Shown piece after piece: positions 42,585-51,422 of a stretch of DNA of 64,000 nt. Source of the stretch: Arsenophonus apicola (lineage in GTDB: Bacteria; Pseudomonadota; Gammaproteobacteria; Enterobacterales; Enterobacteriaceae). A program made the translations under genes and the position numbers. The number at the start of each line of letters is the position of its first letter. The first letter of the stretch is position 1. The stretch lies in NCBI RefSeq assembly GCF_020268605.1, contig NZ_CP084222.1, positions 1,116,001 to 1,180,000 on the forward strand, given 5' to 3'. The notes beneath the pieces are model-generated. The model did not search any database. It was not told where the DNA came from and saw only the letters and a program-made list of their open reading frames with translations.

Positions 42585-43153
42585 ATAACGCTCTCTCTAC
42601 AATTAATGTCTCATTTTACGGTGATGATTTGTATGTGGTGAATTACAATAACGAGCCATATGTACCCATGAAGCCCATTGTTGAAGGTATGGGATTAGAC
42701 TGGAAAAGTCAGTTTGTTAAGATTAAACAGCGTTTCAAATCAACTATGGTGGAAATCACCATGGTTGCTGGAGATGGCAAAGAACGGAGTATGATTTGTC
42801 TTGCTCTTCGTAAACTTGCGGGCTGGCTATCGACTATTAGCCCGAATAAAGTAAAAGCAGAAATCAGGGATAAAGTTGTCCGTTATCAGGATGAGTGTGA
42901 TGATGTTCTCTATGAGTATTGGATGACCGGAGAAGTCAGGAAAAAAGAAGATAAATTATTGGTGCTTAATCGCTTTTCAGGAGAAAGTGGTAGAATTTTG
43001 ATTACGATAAAAAATAATCAAATTTATCGCACGGACATGGTGCTCGAAAATGAGCATTTGTTAACACTGGACTCTTTCTTGGAGTTGGCTCATCGTGCAG
43101 GGTACTTAATTATTCGTAAGGATAAACTGTTGTCACTGCACAATGAGTGGTAA
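42581..43153 (+). CDS. P22AR_N antirepressor with RAGY C-terminal module
   Basis: 190 residues. P22AR_N domain: LYVVNYNNEPYVPMKPIVEG, LALRKLAGWLSTISPNKVKA, CDDVLYEYWMTGEV, very close to the broken copy at 35807. The C-terminus (LLTLDSFLELAHRAGYLIIR) matches the end of the Rha protein at 7484-8002 instead of the usual P22 Ant C-terminus. ATGA overlap with the KilA-N gene shows co-translation. Intact. Confidence 0.87.
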   Translation: MNNALSTINVSFYGDDLYVVNYNNEPYVPMKPIVEGMGLDWKSQFVKIKQRFKSTMVEITMVAGDGKERSMICLALRKLAGWLSTISPNKVKAEIRDKVVRYQDECDDVLYEYWMTGEVRKKEDKLLVLNRFSGESGRILITIKNNQIYRTDMVLENEHLLTLDSFLELAHRAGYLIIRKDKLLSLHNEW

Positions 43154-43185
43154 TACGTAACAAATCAATCATCGTATAATTTACA

Positions 43186-43210
43186 GGTCACTGCTCAGGT
43201 GGCCTTTTTT
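43186..43210 (+). terminator. Intrinsic terminator after immI-like island 2
   Basis: GGTCAC-loop-GTGGCC (one G-U pair) followed by TTTTTT. Confidence 0.75.
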
Positions 43211-43224
43211 ATGGAGTCAAGTTA

Positions 43225-43565
43225 ATGGATGAATTTAGATGGCGAACCCAGATACAAGACAGCCCAACGGGCGAGTACAGGCACCGAATCAAAGAAGTTG
43301 AATTTGGTGATGGTTACAAACAGGTAGCAGCCGATGGCATTCATCCCGAATCGCAATCCTGGCCATTTTCTTATTTAGGTAAAAAAAGCCGAAGTGATGC
43401 CTATCTTTGATTTTATTCGCCAACACACTTCAAAGTCTTTTATCTGGATTCCCCTTTGGTGTCAAGGGAGTGTATCGGGTAAAAGCTGATTCGATCAAGA
43501 TGACTCCGGTTGCGCGTGATGTCATGAAAATATCAGCCACGTTTGAGGAGGCTTTCTCAGCTTGA
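43225..43565 (+). pseudogene. Minor tail protein M, two frameshifts
   Basis: The first frame (FRWRTQIQDSPTGEYRHRIK, EVEFGDGYKQVAADG) matches the start of lambda M-type proteins. It breaks at an A7 run (43380-43386), continues as MPIFDFIRQHTSKSFIWIP, breaks again at CCCC near 43452, and ends VMKISATFEEAFSA. The last codons abut the TnpB element, whose terminal TTGA supplies the TGA stop. Confidence 0.8.
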
Positions 43566-43679
43566 CTGCTCCCCTACCTAAAGGAAGGGATTCCCAATTC
43601 ACAGAGCCTAACCTAAGCCGCATTAAGCGATTTAGGGCTTATAGGCTCTCCAGAGCTAACACCGCTAGACCAGCGGCTT
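43562..43679 (-). ncRNA. Candidate omega/re-RNA scaffold of TnpB
   Basis: The transcript downstream of the tnpB stop holds nested hairpins (AAAAGCCGCTGGTCTAGCGG; CCCTTCCTTTAGGTAGGGG) and ends GCAGTCAA. In this family the guide is the flanking DNA: here the minus strand from 43561 to 43544, that is the end of tail gene M. Inferred from the known IS200/605 layout. Confidence 0.6.
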
Positions 43680-44747
43680 TTATGTTTTAGCAGCGTTAAT
43701 ATCTCGGTCATGATTAACGCCACATTCAGGACAGCGCCACGACCGAATATTTAACGCTAATTTAGATAGTGTATATCCGCAATCGCTACAGCGTTTTGAC
43801 GAAGGAAAGCACTGATCGATGGCAACAATAGTGCGCCCGTACCAATTAGCCTTATATTCAATTTGGCGAACAAATTCGCCCCAACTTGCGTCAGCTATCG
43901 CTTTAGATAGCTTAGGATTTCGGATCATGTTTTTTACTTTCAGGGATTCAACACAGACAACTTGGTTTTCGTTAATCAGTCTATGGGATAGCTTATGCAA
44001 GTTATCCAGTCGGCAATCAGTTATTTTCGCATGGAGTTTTGCAACTTTTAAACGTGCTTTAGTACGATTGTTTGAACCTTTTTTCTTTTGCTCAAACGGC
44101 GTTGTAGTAAAGCTAATCGTTTCTGAATATTTAGTGGTGTGGCGGGGATTGCCGGTTTTTAATCCGGTGTCGGTGACGAACAAGTCTTTTAAGCCAATAT
44201 CAATACCTGTCATTTTTTCAGAAACAGGTAGTGATATTGGTTCAAATTCACACAAACAGGACGCAAAGTATCGTCCAGATGCGTCTTTAGAGATGGTAAC
44301 AGTTGAAGGTGCTGAAGGTAGTTCTCGACTCCAGCGAATATCTAAAGGTTCTTTACTTTTCGCTATGTACAGCTTGCCGTCACGGTATTTAAACGCACTA
44401 GCGGTAAATTCAGCAGATTGTTTGTGGTGTTTGGTTTTAAAGGTCGGGTATTTGGCGCGCCCTGAAAAGAAGTTAGAAAAAGCTGCTTGTTGGTGTCGTA
44501 AAACCTGCTGTAACGGTACGCAAGAAACACTGTTAAGCCATTGTACATCCGTTTCTTTCTTTAAGGCAGTCAATCGTGCGTTGGCTTGAATATAGCTAAT
44601 TTTTTCTTTTCTTTCGTAGTAGGCATCGGTGCGCCAGCGAAGAATTGAGTTATAGACAAAACGCACGCAGCCGAACGTATTAGCTAAAAGCTCAACTTGT
44701 TCAGATGTTGGGTAAAACCGATATTTATAGGCGCGCTTCATATTCAC
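43680..44747 (-). CDS. tnpB: TnpB RNA-guided nuclease
   Basis: 355 residues. The N-terminal part is AYKYRFYPTSEQVELLANTF, CVRFVYNSILRWR. The RuvC residues are present: Asp in TGIDIGLKDL, Glu in VCVESLKVKNM, Asp in GVNHDRDINAA. The zinc finger CSDC...CPEC lies between the last two. All three catalytic residues and the finger are intact, so the protein should be active as an RNA-guided nuclease. No tnpA partner, so the element depends on a transposase elsewhere. The only intact large gene in the damaged M-L interval. Confidence 0.93.
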   Translation of the reverse strand: MNMKRAYKYRFYPTSEQVELLANTFGCVRFVYNSILRWRTDAYYERKEKISYIQANARLTALKKETDVQWLNSVSCVPLQQVLRHQQAAFSNFFSGRAKYPTFKTKHHKQSAEFTASAFKYRDGKLYIAKSKEPLDIRWSRELPSAPSTVTISKDASGRYFASCLCEFEPISLPVSEKMTGIDIGLKDLFVTDTGLKTGNPRHTTKYSETISFTTTPFEQKKKGSNNRTKARLKVAKLHAKITDCRLDNLHKLSHRLINENQVVCVESLKVKNMIRNPKLSKAIADASWGEFVRQIEYKANWYGRTIVAIDQCFPSSKRCSDCGYTLSKLALNIRSWRCPECGVNHDRDINAAKT

Positions 44748-44853
44748 ATTATCACATTAAATATGTGAGGTTGTAAATGTATATAGTAAAAGTAATGTTA
44801 GTTCCCTCTTTCCTCCTCCCCCTGAAGGGCAAGGTTTCCAGAGGGCATTATTG

Positions 44854-45593
44854 ATGATAATCCATTCAGATGTGCAAAAATTAGAACCCGGTGAAAAAAT
44901 CCAGTTGGTGGAAGTAGACGGCAATGCATTTGGTGGCCCTGTTTTGCGTTTTCATGCTTACAACCTTCGTTACACACCCGAGGAAATTGAAAAGGCAGAA
45001 GATAAATTAAAACCGAAGCCTATCTGGTGGCAAGGTAACGAATATGGCGCATGGCCTTATGAAATTTCGGGTTTATCAAAAGTAGTGAAGGCAGCCAAGC
45101 CAGACCGATACTGAAAGTGGGTAATATTGATAGTCTGATATCATCACTGTGCCTGGAATTTGATGATATGGTTCAGGCAAAAGTAACCATTTATGAGACC
45201 TTTTCGCATTATCTGGATAGGAAAAATTTCCCTGATGATAATCCTACTGAGAATCCTGATGAATGCTTTAAGCAAGTATTTTATGTTGACCGAAAAGTCA
45301 TGAAGAAGCGGGGGAATTATTCAGTTTGAACTGGCTTGCCCGTTTGATTTACAAGGCGTTATGTTGCCAGTACGTCAAATTCATAATCTCTGTTACTGGT
45401 GCATGCGGGTTGGTATCGTTCAGGTAATGGGTGTGCCTATAATGGTAAACGCTATTTTGATGAGAAAGGCAATTCGGTGGATGACCCCGCCTTAGATGTT
45501 TGTGGTGGTCTGATGAGCGATTGTAAAAAACGATTTGGTGAAAATGTGCCCTTGGATTTTGGCGGATTCCCTGCGGCAGGTTTGATAAGATGA
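44854..45593 (+). pseudogene. Minor tail protein L, three frameshifts
   Basis: Fragments in order: MIIHSDVQKLEPGEKIQLVE, PIWWQGNEYGAWPYEISGLS; break near 45081 (A4); VGNIDSLISSLCLEFDDMVQ, YETFSHYLDRKNFPDDNPTE; break near 45300; FELACPFDLQGVMLPVRQIH, NLCYWCMR; break near 45408; NGCAYNGKRYFDEKGNSVDD, DCKKRFGENVPLDFGGFP. The order and the cysteine pattern match lambda L (Fe-S tail tip protein). Its stop overlaps the start of K. Confidence 0.83.
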
Positions 45594-46303
45594 TAACAAA
45601 AAGTCTTACTGAAGCAATATTCAACCACGTTAAAAAGGTATTTCCGCAGGAAGCCTGTGGGGTAATTTGCCAAAAGAGTCGTGTGAAACGCTATTTTCCT
45701 TGCCGTAATCTTGCTGCAAATCCCACTGAACAATTCGAATTATCACCAGAAGACTATGCCAATGCGGAAGACTGGGGACTGCCGGTTGCTATCGTCCATT
45801 CTCATTGTGGCGATGGCGTGACAACACACCCAAGTGAAATAGATAATCTGCAATGCGATGCTAGTGAATTACCGTGGGTAATTGTGTCGTGGCCTGAGGG
45901 GGATTTGCGTATAATTCAACCAAGAGGTGAGCGTGAATTAACGGGAAGAACGTTTGTTTTGGGTTACTCCGATTGCTGGACGCTGATTGTTGATTATTTT
46001 CGGCAAGAACACGGTATTACATTGAATAATTATAGTGTCACTTATCCTTGGTGGGAGCAAGGTGAAAATCGTTATATGGAGAATTTCATCAAAGAAGGTT
46101 TTGTTGAAATTAATGACATATCCAAAGTCAGTGATGTGGTCATTATGCAGGTTCAGTCTGATGTCGCCAATCATGCAGGTATTTTGCTGGATAACGGCAT
46201 GCTACTGCATCATTTGTACGGGCAATTAAGCCGTGTCACGCCCTACAGTGATTACTGGCGTGACCGAACCGTCAAGATTGTCAGAAGGAAAGAATGGGCA
46301 TGA
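45590..46303 (+). CDS. Tail tip protein K (JAB protease + NlpC/P60)
   Basis: 237 residues. The N-terminal JAMM/MPN domain has Glu in PQEACGVI and the HSHCGDGVTTHPSEID metal motif. The C-terminal NlpC/P60 domain has the catalytic Cys in GYSDCWTLIVDYF and His in ANHAGILLDNG. Same architecture as lambda gpK, needed for tail tip assembly. One of the few intact tail-tip genes. Confidence 0.92.
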   Translation: MITKSLTEAIFNHVKKVFPQEACGVICQKSRVKRYFPCRNLAANPTEQFELSPEDYANAEDWGLPVAIVHSHCGDGVTTHPSEIDNLQCDASELPWVIVSWPEGDLRIIQPRGERELTGRTFVLGYSDCWTLIVDYFRQEHGITLNNYSVTYPWWEQGENRYMENFIKEGFVEINDISKVSDVVIMQVQSDVANHAGILLDNGMLLHHLYGQLSRVTPYSDYWRDRTVKIVRRKEWA

Positions 46304-46907
46304 GTGAACTGAGAACCGTCAGGTTATATGGAAAACTGGGCACAAAATATGGACGCGTCCATCAACTGGCCATCAGCTCCCCAAAAGAAGCCATTAAAGC
46401 ATTATGTGTGCTTTACTCAGGTTTTGAGCGTTATCTGGCTGATGCCCATTTGAGAGGCGTCGAGTTTGCGGTCTTCAAGGGAAAGCATAATATCGGCGAA
46501 GATGAGTTTCACCTTGATACAACACAGGATATTCGTATTGCCCCGATAATTAAGGGAAGCAAAACGGAGGACTGTTCCAAACTATATTAGGGGTAGCCAT
46601 GATAGGCGCAGCAATGATGTTGGGGCCTGTTGGGTGGGCAGCCTTTGGGGCAGGCGGTTTTATGGGCGGTGCTTTAGCGTTAGGTGGGGCATCAATGGCA
46701 TTAGGCGGTATAGCACAAATGTTGTCACCGCAACCGCCAGGAGCTTCGGTTCGTCAGGATGCCGATAATAAACCGTCTTATGCGTTTGGTGGTGCAGTGA
46801 ATACGACTGCCCAGGGTAATCCAGTGCCGTTGCTGTATACCTTGGATAGAAAAGAGATAGGTGGGGCAATTATATCCGCAGGGATTTACACCGAAGACCA
46901 AAGATAG
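46300..46907 (+). pseudogene. Tail assembly protein I, frameshifted
   Basis: First part: LRTVRLYGKLGTKYGRVHQL, AIKALCVLYSGFERYLADAH, as in lambda I. The frame breaks near 46565 (AAAACGGAGG). The second frame gives GLFQTILGVAMIGAAMMLGP and the glycine-rich segment, ending KEIGGAIISAGIYTEDQR. Joined it would be about 203 residues; lambda I has 223. Confidence 0.82.
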
Positions 46908-46958
46908 CATTAATCAAGAACTTTGAGTCGCTGAGGCGGCTTTTTCTATGGGTAAAAT

Positions 46959-49900
46959 ATGACAAACCTTATTTTTGGGGCAAAAGGTGGTGATGGCGGT
47001 GGGCATAACCCCGTAGAGTCACCCGATAGCTTGCTATCAGAATCAACCGCAAAATTACTCTTTGCTATCTCTGAGGGAGAAATTGCTGGCGGACTAGATG
47101 CTACCCGTATTTTTCTTGATGGTACGCCTATTGGTAATGCTGACGGCAGTAAAACTTCGAGGGCGTGACGTGGGAGTTTCGACCGGGCAGTGAGCAACAA
47201 GAATACATCAAAGGCATTCCGTCAGTTGACAATGAGATTAGCATAAGCAGGGAATTAAAAGATGAACAACTGTATATCAGGTCGATAAATAATATCCAGC
47301 TGTCAGCTATTCGGTTACGTTTCTCTGTACCACAACTTCTAGAACAACACGATAATGGCGATACCTCCGGTTACCGTATTGATTATGCCATTGACCTGTC
47401 AGCGGATGGGAGTGGCTACAAAGAAGTGTTGCGGGCTGCCTTTGATGGAAAAACAACCAGCGAATATCAGCGGACGCACCGTATCGATTTGCCTGTAGCC
47501 AAAACCGGCTGGCAATTGCGTGTTCGTCGCCTCACTCCTAACAAAAAATACGGCGCGAATTGCCGATAAAGTGGTTGTTGCAGCCATTACTGAGGTGATT
47601 GACGCAAAATTAAGATATCCTAATACCGCTTTATTGTTTATCACCTTTGACGCAAGACAATTTAATAATCGCATCCCCAAAGTCAGCTTGCGTCCCAAAG
47701 GTGGTTTACTGGTAAAAGTACCCTCAAACTATGACCCTGTAAACCGAACTTATTCGGGTGTCTGGAATGGAACTTTCAAGCTAGCCGCGACGAACAATCC
47801 AGCCTGGATTTTTTTATGACTTGGTTTTAAATAACCGTTACGGTTGTGGAGAACGGATTAATAGCACACAGATAGATAAGTGGGATTTATACCAGATAGC
47901 CCAGTATTGCGATGAATACGTCCCTGACGGTCAGGGTGGTTCAGGTAAAGAGCCTCGTTTTTTATGTGATATTTATATTCAGTCTCAGGAATCGGCTTAT
48001 CAGGTATTGCGTGATATTGCGGGTATTTTTAGGGGTATGACGTTTTGGGCGGATAATTCTGTCAAAGCGGTGGCTGATATGCCATCGGATATCTTTCGGA
48101 TTTTCACGCAAGCAAATATCGTCGATGGAAAGGTGACCTATTCAGGCGGTAGTCAGCAAAACCGTTATACGCAGGTACTGGTTTCCTATTCGGATGCCGA
48201 TAATCACAGTCATGATGCTATTGAGGCGGTCTCTGATAGCAAACTGCAGCGTCGTTATGGTGTGCGTAAAACGGATATTTCGGCGATTGGTTGCACTCGA
48301 CAATCAGAAGCAAACCGACGCGGACGCTGGATATTATTAACGAATGCTTATGACAGGACGATAACCTTTTCAACTGGGCTGGAAGGTGCTATCCCAACGC
48401 CTGGGCAGATTATTGGCGTGGCAGACGCAAATCTTGCTGGCCGTATTATTGGTGGCAGGATTTCATCTGTTGATGAGAGAAAAATTACGCTCGACAGGAA
48501 GGCAGATATTAAATCGGGTGACAGACTTATCATTAACTTACCTGATGGAAAATCAGAAGCAAGAACAGTCCAGACGGTTAACGACAATATTATCACTGTA
48601 ACAGCCCGTTATTCTCAACCCATTGAAAAAAATGCGGTTTGGACAATAGATGCCAACGACCTGGCAATTCAGCTTTATCGCGTAATTAGCATTCAGGACA
48701 ATGCCGATAATACCTATACCATCACGGGGACTTTCCATAATCCAGATAAATATGCGCATATTGATGCTGGAGCCAGGATTGATAAAAGACCCATTACTGT
48801 CATCCCCCCTGGTGTCCAATTACCTCCAAAGAACGTACATATCTCTGCTTATACCCATATCAATCAAGGGATTGCTGTTACAACGTTAAGAGTTGACTGG
48901 GATGCCACAGAAAATGCGATTGCCTATGAGGCACAATGGCGAAGAGGGAATAATAACTGGGTAAGTATACCTCGAACGTCAACACCGAGTTTTGAAGTTC
49001 AAGGGATATATGCCGGACGCTATCAGGTAAGAGTAAGAGCCATAAACTCATCGGATATCTCATCTATCTGGGCGAATGCTCCTGAGACAATACTGAAAGG
49101 TAAGGAAGGCGAACCTCCTGCACCTGTTAACTTCAGGGCTTCCACATTGGTGTTTGGGATAAAATTAGACTGGGGATTTAACGAAAATACGGAAGACACG
49201 TTAAAAACAGAGATTCAGTACAGCGAAACCAATGACGGTGAAGGTTTGATGTTACTGGCTGATATACCTTATCCTTCAAAAAGCCATGAAATGTCAGGGT
49301 TGGCCGCAGGGACAGACTTTTATTTTCGCGCAAGACTGGTTGATAAATCCGGTAACCAGTCACCGTGGACAGAATTTGTGCGGGGTGAGGCAGAATTTGA
49401 TGCTAGCAGTATCATTGATGAAATAGACAAAAAAATTAACGATACGGAAGCGATTAAGCAGTTAAAGAAAGGGATAGACAGTAGCACAGAAGCGATACTG
49501 GAAAACGCGAAGGGACTCAACGGCAATACGCAGTATTTCATGCGTCAAAACGGCAAAATGAAAGCGGAAATTGTCAGGGTTGATAATTATGTGGTAACCG
49601 AGACTAAAGCCTTAGCCGAGTCTATCCATCAGGTCAGAGCGACAGCGGATAAGTCATGGGCAGCCGCTCAGAATTCACTACAAGCTAAGTACGACATGAA
49701 AAAGGGTGAGGCTTCTGCAACTTGGACATCGTTAGTCAAGATTCACTATGACGGCGTCTCTTATGATGCAGGAATGGTGATTGGCGCTGAGCTCAAAAAC
49801 GGTAAAGTTAGTACACAGATTGGCTTTAGCGCCCAAACATTCATCGTATACAATCCGGCCAATGGCAAGATGGAGCCGGTTTTTGCCATCAAAAACGGTC

Positions 49901-50169
49901 AGGTTGTTATGAGTTCAGTTTTTATTGGTGATGGAACGATAACAAATGCAAAAATTAAAAATGGAGCAATCACAAGAGCCAAAATAGTAGAGTCGTTAGA
50001 ATCAGATAATTATGAGAAAGACAAAAAAGGAATAAAAATTGATTTTGCTAATGGGATTATGGAGATGAATAGTTATGAAGAAGGGCAGGGTCGGATGGTT
50101 ATTAATAATAATAAAATTGATGTGTTTGATGGATCTGGTGCGCTAAGAGTGAGGATAGGTAAGTTATGA
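46959..50169 (+). pseudogene. Host-specificity tail protein J, three frameshifts near the N-terminus
   Basis: Starts GAKGGDGGGHNPVESPDSLL. Breaks at A4 near 47152, at A6 near 47546, and at T7 (47811-47817). The large open part, 47821-50169 (about 780 residues), begins NNRYGCGERINSTQIDKWDL and holds the lambda J core, fibronectin type III repeats (YEAQWRRGNNNWVSIPRTST, YQVRVRAINSSD) and the DUF1983-like C-terminus. J binds the cell receptor at the tail tip. All three breaks are in homopolymers. Confidence 0.9.
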
Positions 50170-50429
50170 GTAATTTTGGTTGCCAAGTTTTTTTAAAAAA
50201 TGGTGCTAACATAGAGACATTAGTCGTGCCAGTTTTCTTTTTAGACTTTATAACAAATGGAAATGGCGAAAAGACATACACAATACCAGAAAATCGATCC
50301 CTTAAAGTCTTGCATTCAAATACTTTTAGTGATGGTAGCGCTAAAAAAACTGAAGCAGATATAAAAGGAAATAAAATAACTTACAGAAACACATCAGAAG
50401 AAAGACCATTATTGGTTATTGCGGAGTAA
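50166..50429 (+). CDS. Small tail-associated protein
   Basis: 87 residues (MSNFGCQVFLKNGANIETLV, EKTYTIPENRSLKVLHSNTF). ATGA overlap with the J stop. It lies where phages keep receptor-binding accessories. No domain recognised; beta-rich. Confidence 0.6.
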   Translation: MSNFGCQVFLKNGANIETLVVPVFFLDFITNGNGEKTYTIPENRSLKVLHSNTFSDGSAKKTEADIKGNKITYRNTSEERPLLVIAE

Positions 50430-50432
50430 ATT

Positions 50433-51098
50433 ATGTATGGAGGAAAGATAATTTCAGAAAAAGGCACAGTGTGGATATCGCCTGATGTAACGCCCCTTAA
50501 TTTAGTAAAACGCGTTGATTTGACTATTACAACTGGCACATTCGGTCAAATTATAAAAACAGAAATACCAAATAATAGACCCATTGTTTTTTTTACTCGT
50601 GTCTTCTCTGACAAAATAGGAGTAGCAGCAGTGCCACTCAATAGTAATGGGCAATGGAGCTTAGAAATAAGAGCCGCAAGAAATGCAAAAGGTACAACGG
50701 AATCAGTGAAAATAAGGTTTTACATATTTAGTAATTTTGTCCCTAAAGATGTAAGTTCAGACTGGGGTATTCAATACTTTAATGCGAAAGGAGAGCTAAC
50801 TTGGACTGGAGACATGATACCTTTAGAAGTTTATTCTGGAGTAGCTCCTAACGATAGTAATTACAAGGTTGATGTAGGATTTACTTGTGCAGTTGCGCCT
50901 TATTTTTCTGCATCCTACACAGCAGGATTTATCCCCGGTAAACCCCCAGTCTATATATGGATTACTAACGCCTGGAAGGCGTATGGAAATGTTATATCAT
51001 CATACATAGTTGACAATATTAATTCATCTAGCTCAGGTTATGATCAATTTTACTCTAACAATTACTACTATATAAAAGCTAGTAATTACGATTACTAA
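50433..51098 (+). CDS. Tail-associated beta-rich protein
   Basis: 221 residues (MYGGKIISEKGTVWISPDVT, YIWITNAWKAYGNVISSYIV). The C-terminus is rich in Tyr, Asn and Ser (DQFYSNNYYYIKASNYDY). Ribosome site GGAG. Coded 3 bases after the previous gene. Possibly a tail-tip or fibre-related protein by position. No family recognised. Confidence 0.6.
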   Translation: MYGGKIISEKGTVWISPDVTPLNLVKRVDLTITTGTFGQIIKTEIPNNRPIVFFTRVFSDKIGVAAVPLNSNGQWSLEIRAARNAKGTTESVKIRFYIFSNFVPKDVSSDWGIQYFNAKGELTWTGDMIPLEVYSGVAPNDSNYKVDVGFTCAVAPYFSASYTAGFIPGKPPVYIWITNAWKAYGNVISSYIVDNINSSSSGYDQFYSNNYYYIKASNYDY

Positions 51099-51127
51099 TG
51101 TCTTTTTTATCAAAAACAACAGTTAAA

Positions 51128-51385
51128 TTAACAAATTTTTTTTGGTTTGTTTTTTTCAAATCTTTGTTTGTATAAAGCTTTTTTCACAGCCTGATCAAAC
51201 ATAAATGCTGGTTTAGATTCTAAAATCTTTATGTTCTCAACTGAGCCATTTTCGTCAATATCGTAAACAACCTTAACATATCCATTCTGGTTTAAATGCC
51301 ATGCTCTATCTGGGTAGTCAACTTCAATGGCAGTGCAAAAAGAGTGGTATAAATACGCTATTAACAAGATCAAAACTGATTTCAT
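51128..51385 (-). CDS. Secreted TonB C-terminal-domain-like protein
   Basis: 85 residues from the ATG at 51385 (AAAGGAA upstream). Signal peptide MKSVLILLIAYLYHSFCTAI, then one domain with the TonB_C/TonB_2 pattern: GYVKVVYDIDENGSVENIKI, LESKPAFMFDQAVKKALYKQ, RFE. No cytoplasmic anchor and no proline-rich spacer, so it is a free periplasmic TonB-C module. It is read against the tail genes, just before the fibre gene, which suggests lysogen expression. A free TonB C-terminal domain could compete with host TonB at outer-membrane receptors; role inferred. Confidence 0.72.
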   Translation of the reverse strand: MKSVLILLIAYLYHSFCTAIEVDYPDRAWHLNQNGYVKVVYDIDENGSVENIKILESKPAFMFDQAVKKALYKQRFEKNKPKKIC

Positions 51386-51422
51386 AGACTTTCCTTTTTC
51401 TAAATATATTTGGATATGTAAC

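Larger units (their letters stand above)
43562..44850 (-). mobile_element. Solo tnpB element of the IS200/IS605 group
   Basis: It carries tnpB only, with no tnpA in the window. The right end is placed at 43562 because the minus strand reads GGGGAGCAGTCAA there, the usual form of an IS605-group right end (TCAA). The left end lies somewhere between 44760 and 44850 and cannot be fixed by eye. It sits between tail genes M and L, read against them. Confidence 0.75.

Noticed and set aside
43819..44589. 256-codon rightward frame
   Set aside because: Exactly antisense to tnpB, whose domains and catalytic residues are clear.
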